Shown here: piece after piece, positions 29,054 through 37,963 of the stretch | Layout of the letters: each line of letters starts with the position of its first letter | How positions within the stretch are numbered: position 1 is the stretch's first letter | Source: CAZGUX01 sp964529305 | GTDB taxonomy: Bacteria > Acidobacteriota > Terriglobia > Bryobacterales > Bryobacteraceae | Direction: 5' to 3' | Length of the DNA stretch: 64,000 nt | Assembly: GCA_964529305.1 (NCBI GenBank) | Contig: CAZGUX010000138.1 | Span: forward strand, 1 to 64,000 | Translations under genes and position numbers: made by a program | The notes under the pieces: model-generated | The model's input: only the letters and a program-made list of their open reading frames with translations | The model's database searches: none | Told to the model about the DNA's origin: nothing

Positions 29054-29820
29054 AGGTCGATCCGCCGGAACCAGATCTCCGCTCCTTCGCTTTGAATCTG
29101 GATCTTGCCGCTCGCCGGATGAGCTTTCGTGCCTTCGTTGACGACTTTGCCGTTGATGATGTTGGTGATGGTGTCGCCTTTGCAGATGACTTCCTGCCGG
29201 TTCCATTTGCCCACGGTCTTCTCGACGTCCACGCGTCCGCGGAAGCCGATCGAGTCCTTCCACTCGGGGTCGCGTCCGTACCAGTTGAACCTGCCGCGAT
29301 TTCGCGTCCGGACCTCTCCGCCCTTGTGCCAATAGGTCTCACCCTTCGCATCCGTGCGAACCTCGCCGGTCAGCGAGGGATTAAAGGTTCCCGTGTTTAC
29401 GACGATGAAGTCGCCGCAGCCGCCTTCGATAATTTGAGACTCGATCGATTCGAGCCAGGTGCCGCTGTAGGCGCCGTCCTCGCCGTTGGCATGCACGAGG
29501 ATGCCGCTGTCGCGTGCCGCCTTTGCCCGTTTCCCGTGCGCGGGGCCGCCCCACCTCCACTCCGCAACCAGCCGATAGTCGCGGTAGGCGCTCTTGGTGG
29601 CGATGCCGCCCCAATCCTCGCCGGTGATCCTGAGTTGCCGGTTGACCACCGAGAAGACCTTGTGAGGATCCTGGTACTTGTAGTCCTTGAGCCACGTGTA
29701 CCAGCCGTCGAGGTTCCGGGTATTGAAGAGCCGGGTTCTCCCCGCCGGACGGATCGCATCGCCGTTGGCGGACACCGCCAGAGGGGCGGAGAGCGAGAGG
29801 AGAAAGGTTCTGCGGTTCAT
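29041..29820 (-). CDS. DUF1080 (3-keto-disaccharide hydrolase-like) protein, Tat-exported
   Basis: 259 residues from ATG 29820 with a Tat-like leader (MNRRTFLLSLSAPLAVSA); ATG 29832 is an alternative. The mature protein has the DUF1080 jelly-roll pattern: LFNTRNLDGWYTW, YRLVAEWRWGG, DSGILVHANGED, WLESIESQIIEGGCGDF, and the final IQIQSEGAEIWFRRIDLYP. DUF1080 proteins bind or cleave oxidised sugars outside the cytoplasm. A TATCAT hexamer at 29831-29836 ends 10 nt before the start. A tRNA-Ser lies upstream on the same strand. Confidence 0.9.
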   Translation of the reverse strand: MNRRTFLLSLSAPLAVSANGDAIRPAGRTRLFNTRNLDGWYTWLKDYKYQDPHKVFSVVNRQLRITGEDWGGIATKSAYRDYRLVAEWRWGGPAHGKRAKAARDSGILVHANGEDGAYSGTWLESIESQIIEGGCGDFIVVNTGTFNPSLTGEVRTDAKGETYWHKGGEVRTRNRGRFNWYGRDPEWKDSIGFRGRVDVEKTVGKWNRQEVICKGDTITNIINGKVVNEGTKAHPASGKIQIQSEGAEIWFRRIDLYPA

Positions 29821-29994
29821 TTCCGAAGTCATGATATCAGGCAGGGCTGTCTGGAATTTCCACGTCTGGCGCGCCACACGGTGAATATCGTTATGCACTC
29901 GGAGGACGTTCTCACGAAGAGACGTCGAATCGGGAGTGTCGCTTGCGAGGGCAGGTTCGAGCCAGAGCCGGAAGGGCTGGCAGAACCAGACAGA

Positions 29995-30084
29995 TGGCGG
30001 AGAGGGTGGGATTCGAACCCACGGAACCCGTAAAGGTTCAACGGTTTTCGAGACCGCCCGATTCAACCACTCTCGCACCTCTCC
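29995..30084 (-). tRNA. tRNA-Ser (CGA)
   Basis: The minus strand folds into a 7-bp acceptor stem (GGAGAGG/CCTCTCC), a D arm, an anticodon loop CTCGAAA with anticodon CGA, a long variable arm typical of tRNA-Ser and a TTCGAAT T loop. The discriminator is G and CCA is encoded (29995-29997). Confidence 0.96.
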
Positions 30085-30258
30085 GGGCGAACGTGTTATT
30101 TTTCCAGTATAGCGAACAGCGTGGGGGCGTGCTTGGATTCGACGTTTTGGGGTTCATCGGGAGTGCCCGGGCGCGCCAGTGGGTCCGCCTCCACGGCGAG
30201 CAGGAAAATTGACAGCCTCTGCAGTTGTTTGGTGTAATGAAAAACGACCCGCCGACAC

Positions 30259-30839
<581 letters not shown>

Positions 30840-31016
30840 TTGCCGATTCCACCCGAGGATCTCCAAACCATCGCGCGCATTCTCGCCGCCGGCTACCTCC
30901 GGTTGCGTTATCCGGGGCGCGGCAGATCTCCACTTGATACTCCCGAGAAGTCGAGCCCTCATGTACACGAGGTTGACGCCTCCAAGAAGGGAGAACCACG
31001 TGGAAGACACGATTGA
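30840..31016 (+). CDS. Small ORF overlapping DUF2924 remnant
   Basis: 58 residues from TTG 30840 (LPIPPEDLQTIARILAAGY...) to TGA 31016, overlapping the DUF2924 start by 17 bp. The helix EDLQTIARILAAGYLRLR and the tail ending HEVDASKKGEPRG resemble the short proteins that commonly precede DUF2924 genes in recombinase-linked cassettes; that comparison is from memory of such loci. A GAGGTGAA stretch lies just upstream. Function unknown. Confidence 0.45.
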   Translation: MPIPPEDLQTIARILAAGYLRLRYPGRGRSPLDTPEKSSPHVHEVDASKKGEPRGRHD

Positions 31017-31338
31017 GCAGCAGATCGTCGAACTCAGCCGGATGACCGTCGGCCAATTGAAACAGAAGTACATTGAGGTGTTCGGCGAGGAGGCCCGGTC
31101 GAACAACCGGCAGTTCTTGTTCCGGAGGATCGCCTGGCGCATTCAGGCGCTGGCCGAAGGAGGGCTTTCCGAACGAGCGCGCGCAACACGGATCGCGGGA
31201 AGATGTGATCCTGTTCGCCCGCATTGCGCCGGTAGTGAACCTTGCCACTTGAGAGATTCTGGACCACATGGAGGGTCAGCTGAAAGTTCGACTGGAGGAG
31301 ATGCGAATCAAGTCCGGCGATGCGTTCCCAGTACTTGA
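31000..31338 (+). pseudogene. DUF2924 gene, 3' truncated
   Basis: A GTG at 31000, with AAGGGAG upstream, begins a reading frame whose first 60 residues match the DUF2924 N terminus (LSRMTVGQLKQKYIEVFGEE, RRIAWRIQALAEGGLSERA). The match stops at about 31179. From there the frame continues only as the antisense of the DUF262 remnant. Full DUF2924 proteins are roughly 130-170 residues with a C-terminal YEYQG-type half that is missing here. DUF2924 genes usually accompany phage-like recombinases, so this is probably a relic of an integrated element. Confidence 0.65.
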
Positions 31339-32200
31339 CCCAGGCGACAGCACCAGCAAACGGGAATCCGTACTGCTTTTGGCCAGCCACGGGCTGAAGC
31401 TCGTCCCGAATGAACCTCCCGAGTCGGCTATCGGCATACCTGGAGAACGGACGAGCAAACGCAAACAGGTAGAAGCACTTCCTAAAATCGCCAGTACTTC
31501 CGATCGGCACCTCGTGCTTCGGGGCGTGGAATAACCAGTAGACGAACGGAACGAGGGTACTGAGCCCTCCAATCAGGCTGCTACTCGAACACCAGCAATC
31601 TCAAGCGACCGCATCGAGCACTGAGCGGACGGCATCGCAGCACGGTGCAAAGTTCTTGCGAAGTCGCGCGACGTTCTGTTTCCTGCGGAGGCGATCCAGG
31701 TCAGACTTCGTGCCAAGGTCGGAGACCGCGAAGAGGCATCGGATCACGAAGTCGGTATCGATCTCGAAGGAATTGACCTTGTTCACCTCCTGGACGAATT
31801 GGGGCAAGGACTCGGCCGACTCCTTCCAGTTGAGCTTCAACATGCTGAAGATCAAGTCGGACCGGCTGAGCGGCGTGCCCTCTCTGTTCAAGCGGACAAA
31901 GATCTCAAGGACGTCAGCCTCAGACTTGCGGTCAGGATTGTCGCCCGGCAAGTCTTCATCGATGACGGAGACCTTCAAGATATTGGGGTTCTTTGTCAGG
32001 ACCTCGTCAAACCTGGCAAGATCGCCGCACTCCTGGGCGACGCCCTCGTGCGCCTGATCTTCCCCGATCCTCCGGTCGGGCAAGTTGACTTCCCAGACAC
32101 GGAGAGCCCTCATGTGACTTCTGGTTGACGCCATGAAGACAGGAACCAAATCCGCGAGGAGATCGACTTGTGCTACTTCGGGAGTGTCTCGAGAGCGCAT
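31180..32200 (-). pseudogene. DUF262 (GmrSD-like) gene, disrupted
   Basis: Read on the minus strand, the segment LEIFVRLNREGTPLSRSDLI is the DUF262 core. It is followed by FVIRCLFAVSDLG, then an in-frame TGA at 31601-31603, then in the same frame LIGGLSTLVPFVYWLFHAP, YADSRLGRFIRDEL, AWVKYWERI and the HNH-like QDHIFPRSVL. The N-terminal half that normally holds the DGQQR motif is absent, and the C terminus breaks off at about 31180 where the DUF2924 remnant begins. One nonsense codon plus two end deletions make it a pseudogene. Relatives are nuclease components of modification-dependent restriction systems. Confidence 0.75.
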
Positions 32201-32379
32201 TTCTCAATCTCCAGAAGGACCGGCCTCCCGCATGTTTGGAAACATTGTAGGGGTGAGACGTTCAGATGATCGGAAATGCTGGTGAAGCTCAGTCGTTCCT
32301 CGAACAAGAGGCGGAGCGTGCGCAATCTCGACTCTTCCCCCAACGCTTTCAATGCGCCGATGCAATCGAGGCTATCCAT
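32173..32379 (-). pseudogene. ArsR-type HTH fragment, frameshifted
   Basis: The N-terminal part (IGALKALGEESRLRTLRLLFEE, LSFTSISDHLNVSP) is an ArsR-family winged-helix start. The recognition helix YNVSKH and the following MREAG can be read only in the two other frames, and LLEIEK returns to the first frame. Several small indels have therefore destroyed the gene. It lies next to the DUF262 remnant and just outside the intact ArsR operon. Confidence 0.6.
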
Positions 32380-32459
32380 CCCGATACGCGATGAGTATCG
32401 CAGGACCCTTCACTGAGTCTTCGACGTGCGAGGTCTGGCAGCTTCGATCCGCAGCGACC

Positions 32460-33647
32460 TCATTCGATGGCCGGGGTTTGCGCGGCCAGGCGGCTCAGAA
32501 TCGCCTCCACTTGCGCGTAGCCACTCTGCAGCAGGAAAGTCCGCGCGCGTCCGTAACTTTTCGCCCCCGCCAGATGGAATCCAGGTTCGCCGGAGTCCAG
32601 ATCCGCGGGCGCTACTGACGGAACCGATAGACAATCCGTCACATTCGAGAGCGCCCGCGCCAACCTCGCGGACCCCTCGGTTGCCGGGTCAATCTCGAGG
32701 GTCAACTCAGACAGAAGCGACAGATCGGGACGATAGCCGGTGAGTCCTACAACTTCATCCGCCGCCACAATCCGGCAACCTCCGAGGGTCACACGGAGGC
32801 GGCCGTTGTCCTCCGGCGCGATCGATTCGACGGGCGCCCGGCGCTCCATTCGCAGCCAGGACGGCGGCTGCATCGCCAACTGGTTAGCCTCACACACGAC
32901 GCGCTGCCGTTCCGGAAGAGGGTCCGACGCCACTTCGACGCACGGACGCCGATTCAACGACCGCGTCGCCCACACGACACGTGTCTCCGGCGCGGTCCCG
33001 GCCAGATGGGCAAGTTGGAGAATCGCGGTGGCCGCGGAGTGCCCGTGCCCCACCAGCAGGATCGTCCGGCCGCCCAGGGAATCCATGCGGCAGTGCAGCG
33101 CGCCCAGCGTGCGGATCAGCCGGGTTGCGAGCGCTCGTTCTCCAAGCGCGGGAATCCCGCCGGCGCCCAAGGCGACGGGCAGCCCATACACTCCCGAGGC
33201 GTCGATGACTGCGTCCGCTTCGACAGCCTCTTCTCCGTGTGGTGTTTCGACGAGAAGGCGAAACGGCCGTTCCGATCGGATGGGATGACCGGCGAAATCG
33301 CCTCGGGTCAACCCCGATCGGCCGACCGCGACCACGCGATGGCCCGTCTTGATGCGTCCGGCCAGAGCATCGGAATTCGCCAGCGGCAGCAGGACGCCAT
33401 CGACATACTCAGGACCCGTGAGCAGCGCGTCGCCGGGAGGAAGCCTGCCGGCCAGGATGGCGGCCATCCCCGGCGAAAGGTTCATCGCCAGCGGCGAGAA
33501 GAACCTGACCGGTCCCCAACGGCGAATCGACGCGCCGGCCTCGTCCTTTTCGAGAACGGTGACATCCCATTTCCGGCTCAGTCCACCCAGGGCTGCCGCC
33601 AGACCGATCGGTCCAGCGCCGATCACGACAAGCCGGAACCCGCTCAC
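32460..33647 (-). CDS. FAD/NAD(P)-dependent oxidoreductase of the ars operon
   Basis: The start GTG 33647 overlaps the upstream stop by 4 bp, which favours it over the in-frame ATG at 33683. About 395 residues. The N terminus has the FAD-binding VVIGAGPIGLAAALGG motif; a second nucleotide motif, ILLVGHGHSAATAILQLAHLAG, lies mid-protein; the C-terminal region has GLTGYRPDLSLL, the usual FAD contact near the end of such proteins. It resembles flavin-containing monooxygenases and pyridine-nucleotide oxidoreductases rather than known arsenate reductases. As the last gene of an ArsR-led operon it may oxidise an arsenical; this is inference. Known ars operons sometimes include a flavoprotein named ArsO. 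Confidence 0.8.
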   Translation of the reverse strand: MSGFRLVVIGAGPIGLAAALGGLSRKWDVTVLEKDEAGASIRRWGPVRFFSPLAMNLSPGMAAILAGRLPPGDALLTGPEYVDGVLLPLANSDALAGRIKTGHRVVAVGRSGLTRGDFAGHPIRSERPFRLLVETPHGEEAVEADAVIDASGVYGLPVALGAGGIPALGERALATRLIRTLGALHCRMDSLGGRTILLVGHGHSAATAILQLAHLAGTAPETRVVWATRSLNRRPCVEVASDPLPERQRVVCEANQLAMQPPSWLRMERRAPVESIAPEDNGRLRVTLGGCRIVAADEVVGLTGYRPDLSLLSELTLEIDPATEGSARLARALSNVTDCLSVPSVAPADLDSGEPGFHLAGAKSYGRARTFLLQSGYAQVEAILSRLAAQTPAIE

Positions 33648-33973
33648 TTCTTCCGCGCCAAGGTGTTCGTCGTCTGGGCCCAATGGGCGATGGTCCCGCC
33701 TCCGCGGATGACGGCCGCCACGTTCAAAGCCTCAGCCATCTCCTCCGGGGAGATGCCGGCATCGGCGCATGACGAGGCGTACGAGTCGATGCAGTAGGGC
33801 TCCTGAATCGCGTTGGCCACCGCGTAGGCGATCAGCTTCTTGGTCTTTGCATCCAGAGCGCCGGGCTCCATGGTCTCGGAATACCACTTCAGAAACAACT
33901 CGAAGAGTTTGGGGTTGGTCTTCGAAATCTCGCCGAACCGGGCGAGGTCTTCAGAGAGGTAATAGCTGGGCAT
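33644..33973 (-). CDS. AhpD-like protein, arsenosugar-associated peroxidase-like type
   Basis: 109 residues from ATG 33973, preceded by AAGGAA. The pattern YYLSEDLARFGEI, LDAKTKKLIAYAVANAIQEPYCIDSYASSC, MAEALNVAAVIRGGGTIAHW matches the carboxymuconolactone decarboxylase/AhpD fold, and most closely the small peroxidase-like proteins found beside arsenosugar biosynthesis genes. The usual CxxC redox motif is reduced to YCIDSY with one Cys and a further Cys shortly after. It lies 22 bp after the fusion gene and overlaps the flavoprotein gene by 4 bp. No arsM or arsS gene is in the window. Confidence 0.85.
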   Translation of the reverse strand: MPSYYLSEDLARFGEISKTNPKLFELFLKWYSETMEPGALDAKTKKLIAYAVANAIQEPYCIDSYASSCADAGISPEEMAEALNVAAVIRGGGTIAHWAQTTNTLARKK

Positions 33974-33995
33974 GCTCGTTCCTTCGACTGTGACG

Positions 33996-35504
33996 TCAGT
34001 GCGTGGCTGGGGCGCACGCCGCAAGGTCTCCGGCCGCGGGATGGCGGGGATCGATCGGACGCAGATCGCAGCCGTTCATCTCCTGGCTGATCTGAAGCGG
34101 TCCGTACGCAAACTCGAGCGGCCGCGTCCAACGCGAGCCTTCGGGCGGCGGGTACACCCAGTATTTCTCCGCCACCATCGAATGGCAGCAGAAGACCTGG
34201 CGCCCTCCGCCTCCCTGCGATTTGCTGGGCCAGCCCGCGCGCCGCGCAATGGCGGGAGTGTCCTCGAAGAGAGCGCGGACCAGTCCGGTTTCGCGGCGCA
34301 GGTCGATTCCGAAATGATCGACGAACGGCTTCGACGCCCGCGGGTCAGGCAGTTGATCTTCCTCGGCGATCGGGATCGATGAAAAGATCAGGTTGATGCC
34401 GCCGGGAAACGGATATTTGACGTAGCCGGGCCGGACGTTTTCCGGTTGTGTGCCGAGCGAGGCGATTTGGGCAAAGGGAAGATTGTCGACATTGTCCACC
34501 TTGACGTGCAGGTGGACGGAGTCGGCCATCCGCATCCCTGCGAAGAACGGGAAGGCCGGGTCGAGCAGCGAAACGGCTTCTTCGATCTCCGGGCCGGACA
34601 CCAATCCAAGCGCGCGGAACTCGCCGAGCGTGCGCCGCCACGCGGCGGGATCCAGGAACTCCGGCCGCCAGCGCACTTCCGCATTCTTCGCCGACCGCAA
34701 CCAGCGGAATCGTTCGGAGGATGGGAGGCTGGCGACTCCCGTGGTCCAAACGCCGGTGCGGACCGGTTCCACGAAGACGGCGGAAATGCCGCCGGCCTCC
34801 ATGGTTCGGGCCCAGGCTTCGTGATCGTAGGAAACCCGGCGGATCTCGATGCGCGGTTCAGCGGCCGCCGGCAGTTCGATCAGAGCGTAGTGAACCGCCG
34901 GGTCGCCGTCATGATCGGGCTTGCCGACCACGCCGCAGTTGACGGCGAAGCGCCCATCGGCAAATCGCCGTACGAACGGAAGTCCCGAGTGAGTGCACAC
35001 GAATCCGCGGACATCGAAGCGATCGAGCCAGGCTTCGATTCGCAAGTCATCCAGTTCCGCTTCATACAGGAACTCGCTGGTATAGCCGGGACTGCCGTGA
35101 CACAACAGCACGCGCCCGCCTTCCAATTCGACGATCTGCTCATCGGGCCAGGTGGCCAGGAACGACCGCGACTCCGCGCTCAACCCTTCGGTGGCGAGTT
35201 CGAACGCCTCGCAACTGATCTTCTCGTCTTCGGCGGAGCTGTAGCCGCAACCGCAGCTTTTGGAACCGGCCACTGCCTGTTGTTCGTGGTTGCCGGCCAC
35301 AAAAAGATCGAATCGTTCGCGGATCATGGCCACCACCTGATTGCTGTGGCCGCAGCAGCCGATGGAATCGCCGGTGAACGCTCTGAGATCGGCGCGCAGG
35401 CCGGCGGCATCGGCCAGGCAGTTCTCGAGCGCCGCCAGGTTGCCGTACGCTCCGCCCATCACGGCTAGCTTTCGGGGCTGGCCCGTGCCGTTATTCATGC
35501 TCAT
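33996..35504 (-). CDS. Cys-rich metallophosphoesterase fused to ArsI-like VOC domain
   Basis: 502 residues; ATG 35504 overlaps the arsR stop by 4 bp. Residues about 10-260 are a calcineurin-like phosphoesterase with FTGD (43-46), GNHE (71-74) and CHGSPG (135-140). The first metal motif, normally D-x-H in SDIHGN, reads GGAYGN here, so both ligands are lost. Extra Cys residues stand at 50, 51, 84, 86 and 98. Residues about 328-468 look like a VOC/glyoxalase domain of the ArsI type: metal ligand candidates His331, His397 and Glu464, and the vicinal pair Cys439-Cys440 followed by EKYWVYPPPEG, as in the CC...K-WV..P.G of C-As lyases. A role in organoarsenical processing is inferred. Confidence 0.8.
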   Translation of the reverse strand: MSMNNGTGQPRKLAVMGGAYGNLAALENCLADAAGLRADLRAFTGDSIGCCGHSNQVVAMIRERFDLFVAGNHEQQAVAGSKSCGCGYSSAEDEKISCEAFELATEGLSAESRSFLATWPDEQIVELEGGRVLLCHGSPGYTSEFLYEAELDDLRIEAWLDRFDVRGFVCTHSGLPFVRRFADGRFAVNCGVVGKPDHDGDPAVHYALIELPAAAEPRIEIRRVSYDHEAWARTMEAGGISAVFVEPVRTGVWTTGVASLPSSERFRWLRSAKNAEVRWRPEFLDPAAWRRTLGEFRALGLVSGPEIEEAVSLLDPAFPFFAGMRMADSVHLHVKVDNVDNLPFAQIASLGTQPENVRPGYVKYPFPGGINLIFSSIPIAEEDQLPDPRASKPFVDHFGIDLRRETGLVRALFEDTPAIARRAGWPSKSQGGGGRQVFCCHSMVAEKYWVYPPPEGSRWTRPLEFAYGPLQISQEMNGCDLRPIDPRHPAAGDLAACAPATH

Positions 35505-35821
35505 TTTCTCCCAGCCTGGAGGTTTTTGAAGGTCAGGCTGCAGCAGCCAAGATCGAGCGCGTTGTGGCTCTTTCCGATGTCGACTCCCCGCGCGAGTGAA
35601 TACTGAACGGCCTTGCCGGCGCGGCGGGCGATGACCAGCTCGGCCTCGCGGAGAACTCGAAGGTGGTGCGACAGCAGGTTCTGCGCGATCCCGACGTGCT
35701 CGTTGATTTCTGTCACGTTCCGTGGCCCGTCGAGCAGCACCTCGAGCACCGCCAGGCGCGTCGGATCGGCCAGCACCGCCAGCCTCGTCGCGCAATCGGT
35801 GGATGTCCTGGTCGATCTCAT
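35501..35821 (-). CDS. arsR: ArsR-family repressor
   Basis: 106 residues. Winged-helix pattern LAVLADPTRLAVLEVLLDGPRNVTEINEHVGIAQNLLSHHLRVLREAELV. The usual ELCVC metal site in helix 3 is missing; instead a vicinal Cys93-Cys94 stands near the C terminus (plus Cys10), which recalls repressors that sense As(III) with C-terminal Cys residues. It is the first gene of a four-gene operon (4-bp overlap with the next gene). The 117-bp gap to the CocE gene has no obvious palindromic operator that I can name. A metal or organoarsenical inducer is likely but unproven. Confidence 0.88.
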   Translation of the reverse strand: MRSTRTSTDCATRLAVLADPTRLAVLEVLLDGPRNVTEINEHVGIAQNLLSHHLRVLREAELVIARRAGKAVQYSLARGVDIGKSHNALDLGCCSLTFKNLQAGRK

Positions 35822-35938
35822 TCGCCGCGCCTCTGAGGACGACCATCTTAAATGACAGCGCCGGTTGAAATCAAGTGTGATTGATGTGTTCCTACCGGCG
35901 CCGCAAGTTCGCTATTTGAGCGATGACCCGCCGGCCGA

Positions 35939-37810
35939 TCACCGCGGAATCACCGGCAGTAGGATGTGCGTCGGGTGACCGGCGTCGTGGTAGATGGCGT
36001 TGTCGGCGATCGCCCACCGGCGATTCCTGTTCAGCGGCTCACCCGTGTTGGGATTCACGTCGAAGCGCGGGAAGTTGCTACTCGACAGATCCAGCCGGAT
36101 CCGGTGCCCCTTTCCAAAGACCAGAGACGTGGGGTACATCTCGATCGTGAACGGGTAGACCTCGCCGGGCTTCATCAGCGTCGCGCGTTCCAGAGAGTCG
36201 CGATACCTCGCTCGCACGATACTGTCGCCCACGTTTAGCTCGACGCCCTCGGGGAAATCGGGCGAGGGCGGATAAACGTCGATCAGCTTGGCCGTGAAAT
36301 CCGTATCGGCCGCTGTGGACGACGCCCACAACTTGACGATCAATCGCCCGGTCACCTCGACATCCTGCTCTAGCGGCGGCGTCTGGAACACCAGTACATC
36401 GCTTCGCGCGGAGAGGCGGCGGTTGTCCGGGCAGATCCACAGGTCCTTGCGGCACCGCTGGTCCATCGCTCCTCGGGGCGCGAGCACACCCTCGGACGAA
36501 AGCGGTCCGCCGATGGTGGGCACGGGGTCGCGCGGGTCAAAGGTGTATCGCGTGGGGGCCGAATCCGAAGGTTGCCTCGTCGATAGCAGGCCGGCCGAGT
36601 GAATGTAGTACGGGGTGGCGGTGGCACGGCGCGGCGGCCACTCCTGTTCGTCACGCCACCGGCCGCCGACCAGGATCCGCCCGTCAGAAGTCTTCCGGCT
36701 CTGCCCCGGACCCATGACGAAAATCCGTACCGGCGCTTCCGGCGCGGTCCCGGCCCGCATCCCCTTCAACCAGTGGTCGAACCAGCGAAGCCGCACCGCG
36801 TCGAAATCGAGCGCGGCCTCCGGGCCGAACTCCGCCTCGCCGGCAAAGCTGCGAGTCTGGCCTCCGTGAACCCACGGGCCGATCAGCAGGCGCTGCGGGC
36901 TCTTCTTGGCCTTGGCGAGTTCGACATAGTTGAGATTCGCGACCTGTGTGCCCCAGGTGTCGTACCAGCCCGTGACGTGCAGCACGGGAAGATCCTTGTA
37001 TTCCGCAATGTGGTCCACGACGCTCGCGCCCATGTCCTTCCAGTAGCTGTCGTAGTCGCCGTGACTCATCGCCTCGATCAACCAGCTTTCGTAGTCGGGC
37101 GCGAGCTTGAGGGGGGTCGTCCCGGGACGAAGCGGCAGTGCCTTCACAAACTCGGGGACACGCTCGGACAGGCCCGCCAGCAGGTCCCGGGTGGCCGGGT
37201 CGTCAGAGGGATAGTAGCCGGTGAATTCGGGGCCGCGTGTGCGGCTGGGATTGTTGCCCAGGCAGAAGACCCAATTGAAGAAGCGCAGTTCGAACGCGCC
37301 GTTGTGGCGGATTCCGTAACGGCCGTAGTTGGACATGGCGTCGACCGGAATCATCGCCTTGACGTGGGGAGCGCCGGCGATGGCGAGCGCGTGTTGCGTT
37401 CCGCCTTCGTACGATGTGCCCACCGTCCCGATGCCGCCGCCAAACCAGGGCTGCTCCCCGATCCATTTGGCCGCGTCGTAGCCGTCTCGTCCGTCATCGA
37501 AGTGCGGCCTCCACTTGCCCTCCGAGCCATAGCGGCCGCGCACGTTCTGGCCGATGGCAATGTACCCGCGAGGGACGAAGTACTTCGCCCAAACGTCGAT
37601 GTGGTCCGCCCCGTAGGGCGTGCGGGCCAGGATCACGTTGAACTTGCCCGGAGCCGGCGCGCCGGCGCGGTGTGGCCGGTAAATCACGGTAGTCAGGCGC
37701 GCGCCGTCGCGCATCGGCACGCGCACTCGCTCCACCGGTCCGAATTCAAACTCGGGGCGGGACTGCCCGAACGCGGCTGCCGCCAGCATGGCTACGCAAA
37801 TCCATCTCAT
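35939..37810 (-). CDS. Secreted CocE/NonD-type alpha/beta hydrolase
   Basis: 623 residues from ATG 37810 with a short signal peptide (MRWICVAMLAAAAFGQ). The nucleophile motif GTSYEG has Ser133. The acid (WYDTWG) and base (GPWVHGG) segments follow in order, and the C-terminal jelly-roll (VTGRLIVKLWASSTAADTDFTAKL, FGKGHRIRLDLSSSNFP) is the X-Pro dipeptidyl-peptidase C-terminal domain. Such enzymes cleave esters, amides or X-Pro peptides; the substrate is not evident. It is divergent from the Rieske operon. Confidence 0.9.
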   Translation of the reverse strand: MRWICVAMLAAAAFGQSRPEFEFGPVERVRVPMRDGARLTTVIYRPHRAGAPAPGKFNVILARTPYGADHIDVWAKYFVPRGYIAIGQNVRGRYGSEGKWRPHFDDGRDGYDAAKWIGEQPWFGGGIGTVGTSYEGGTQHALAIAGAPHVKAMIPVDAMSNYGRYGIRHNGAFELRFFNWVFCLGNNPSRTRGPEFTGYYPSDDPATRDLLAGLSERVPEFVKALPLRPGTTPLKLAPDYESWLIEAMSHGDYDSYWKDMGASVVDHIAEYKDLPVLHVTGWYDTWGTQVANLNYVELAKAKKSPQRLLIGPWVHGGQTRSFAGEAEFGPEAALDFDAVRLRWFDHWLKGMRAGTAPEAPVRIFVMGPGQSRKTSDGRILVGGRWRDEQEWPPRRATATPYYIHSAGLLSTRQPSDSAPTRYTFDPRDPVPTIGGPLSSEGVLAPRGAMDQRCRKDLWICPDNRRLSARSDVLVFQTPPLEQDVEVTGRLIVKLWASSTAADTDFTAKLIDVYPPSPDFPEGVELNVGDSIVRARYRDSLERATLMKPGEVYPFTIEMYPTSLVFGKGHRIRLDLSSSNFPRFDVNPNTGEPLNRNRRWAIADNAIYHDAGHPTHILLPVIPR

Positions 37811-37963
37811 GGGTGCACCGTCACGATACAACAATGAGGCTCGCCCCGCTGGCAACTGGTCGCCTTGCCGGGCGGCCTCTTCGTCCAGTCGAAGTTTTAC
37901 AGCGCCCCGGCAAAGCTTCACAAGGGTTAACCTCGTCTCCGTATACAATGAACTTTTCCGCAT

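Noticed and set aside
37917..37949. TTCACA...TATACAAT as a full sigma70 promoter for the Rieske operon
   Set aside because: The spacing is 19-21 bp, too long for a confident -35/-10 pair; only the -10-like part is kept as a remark.
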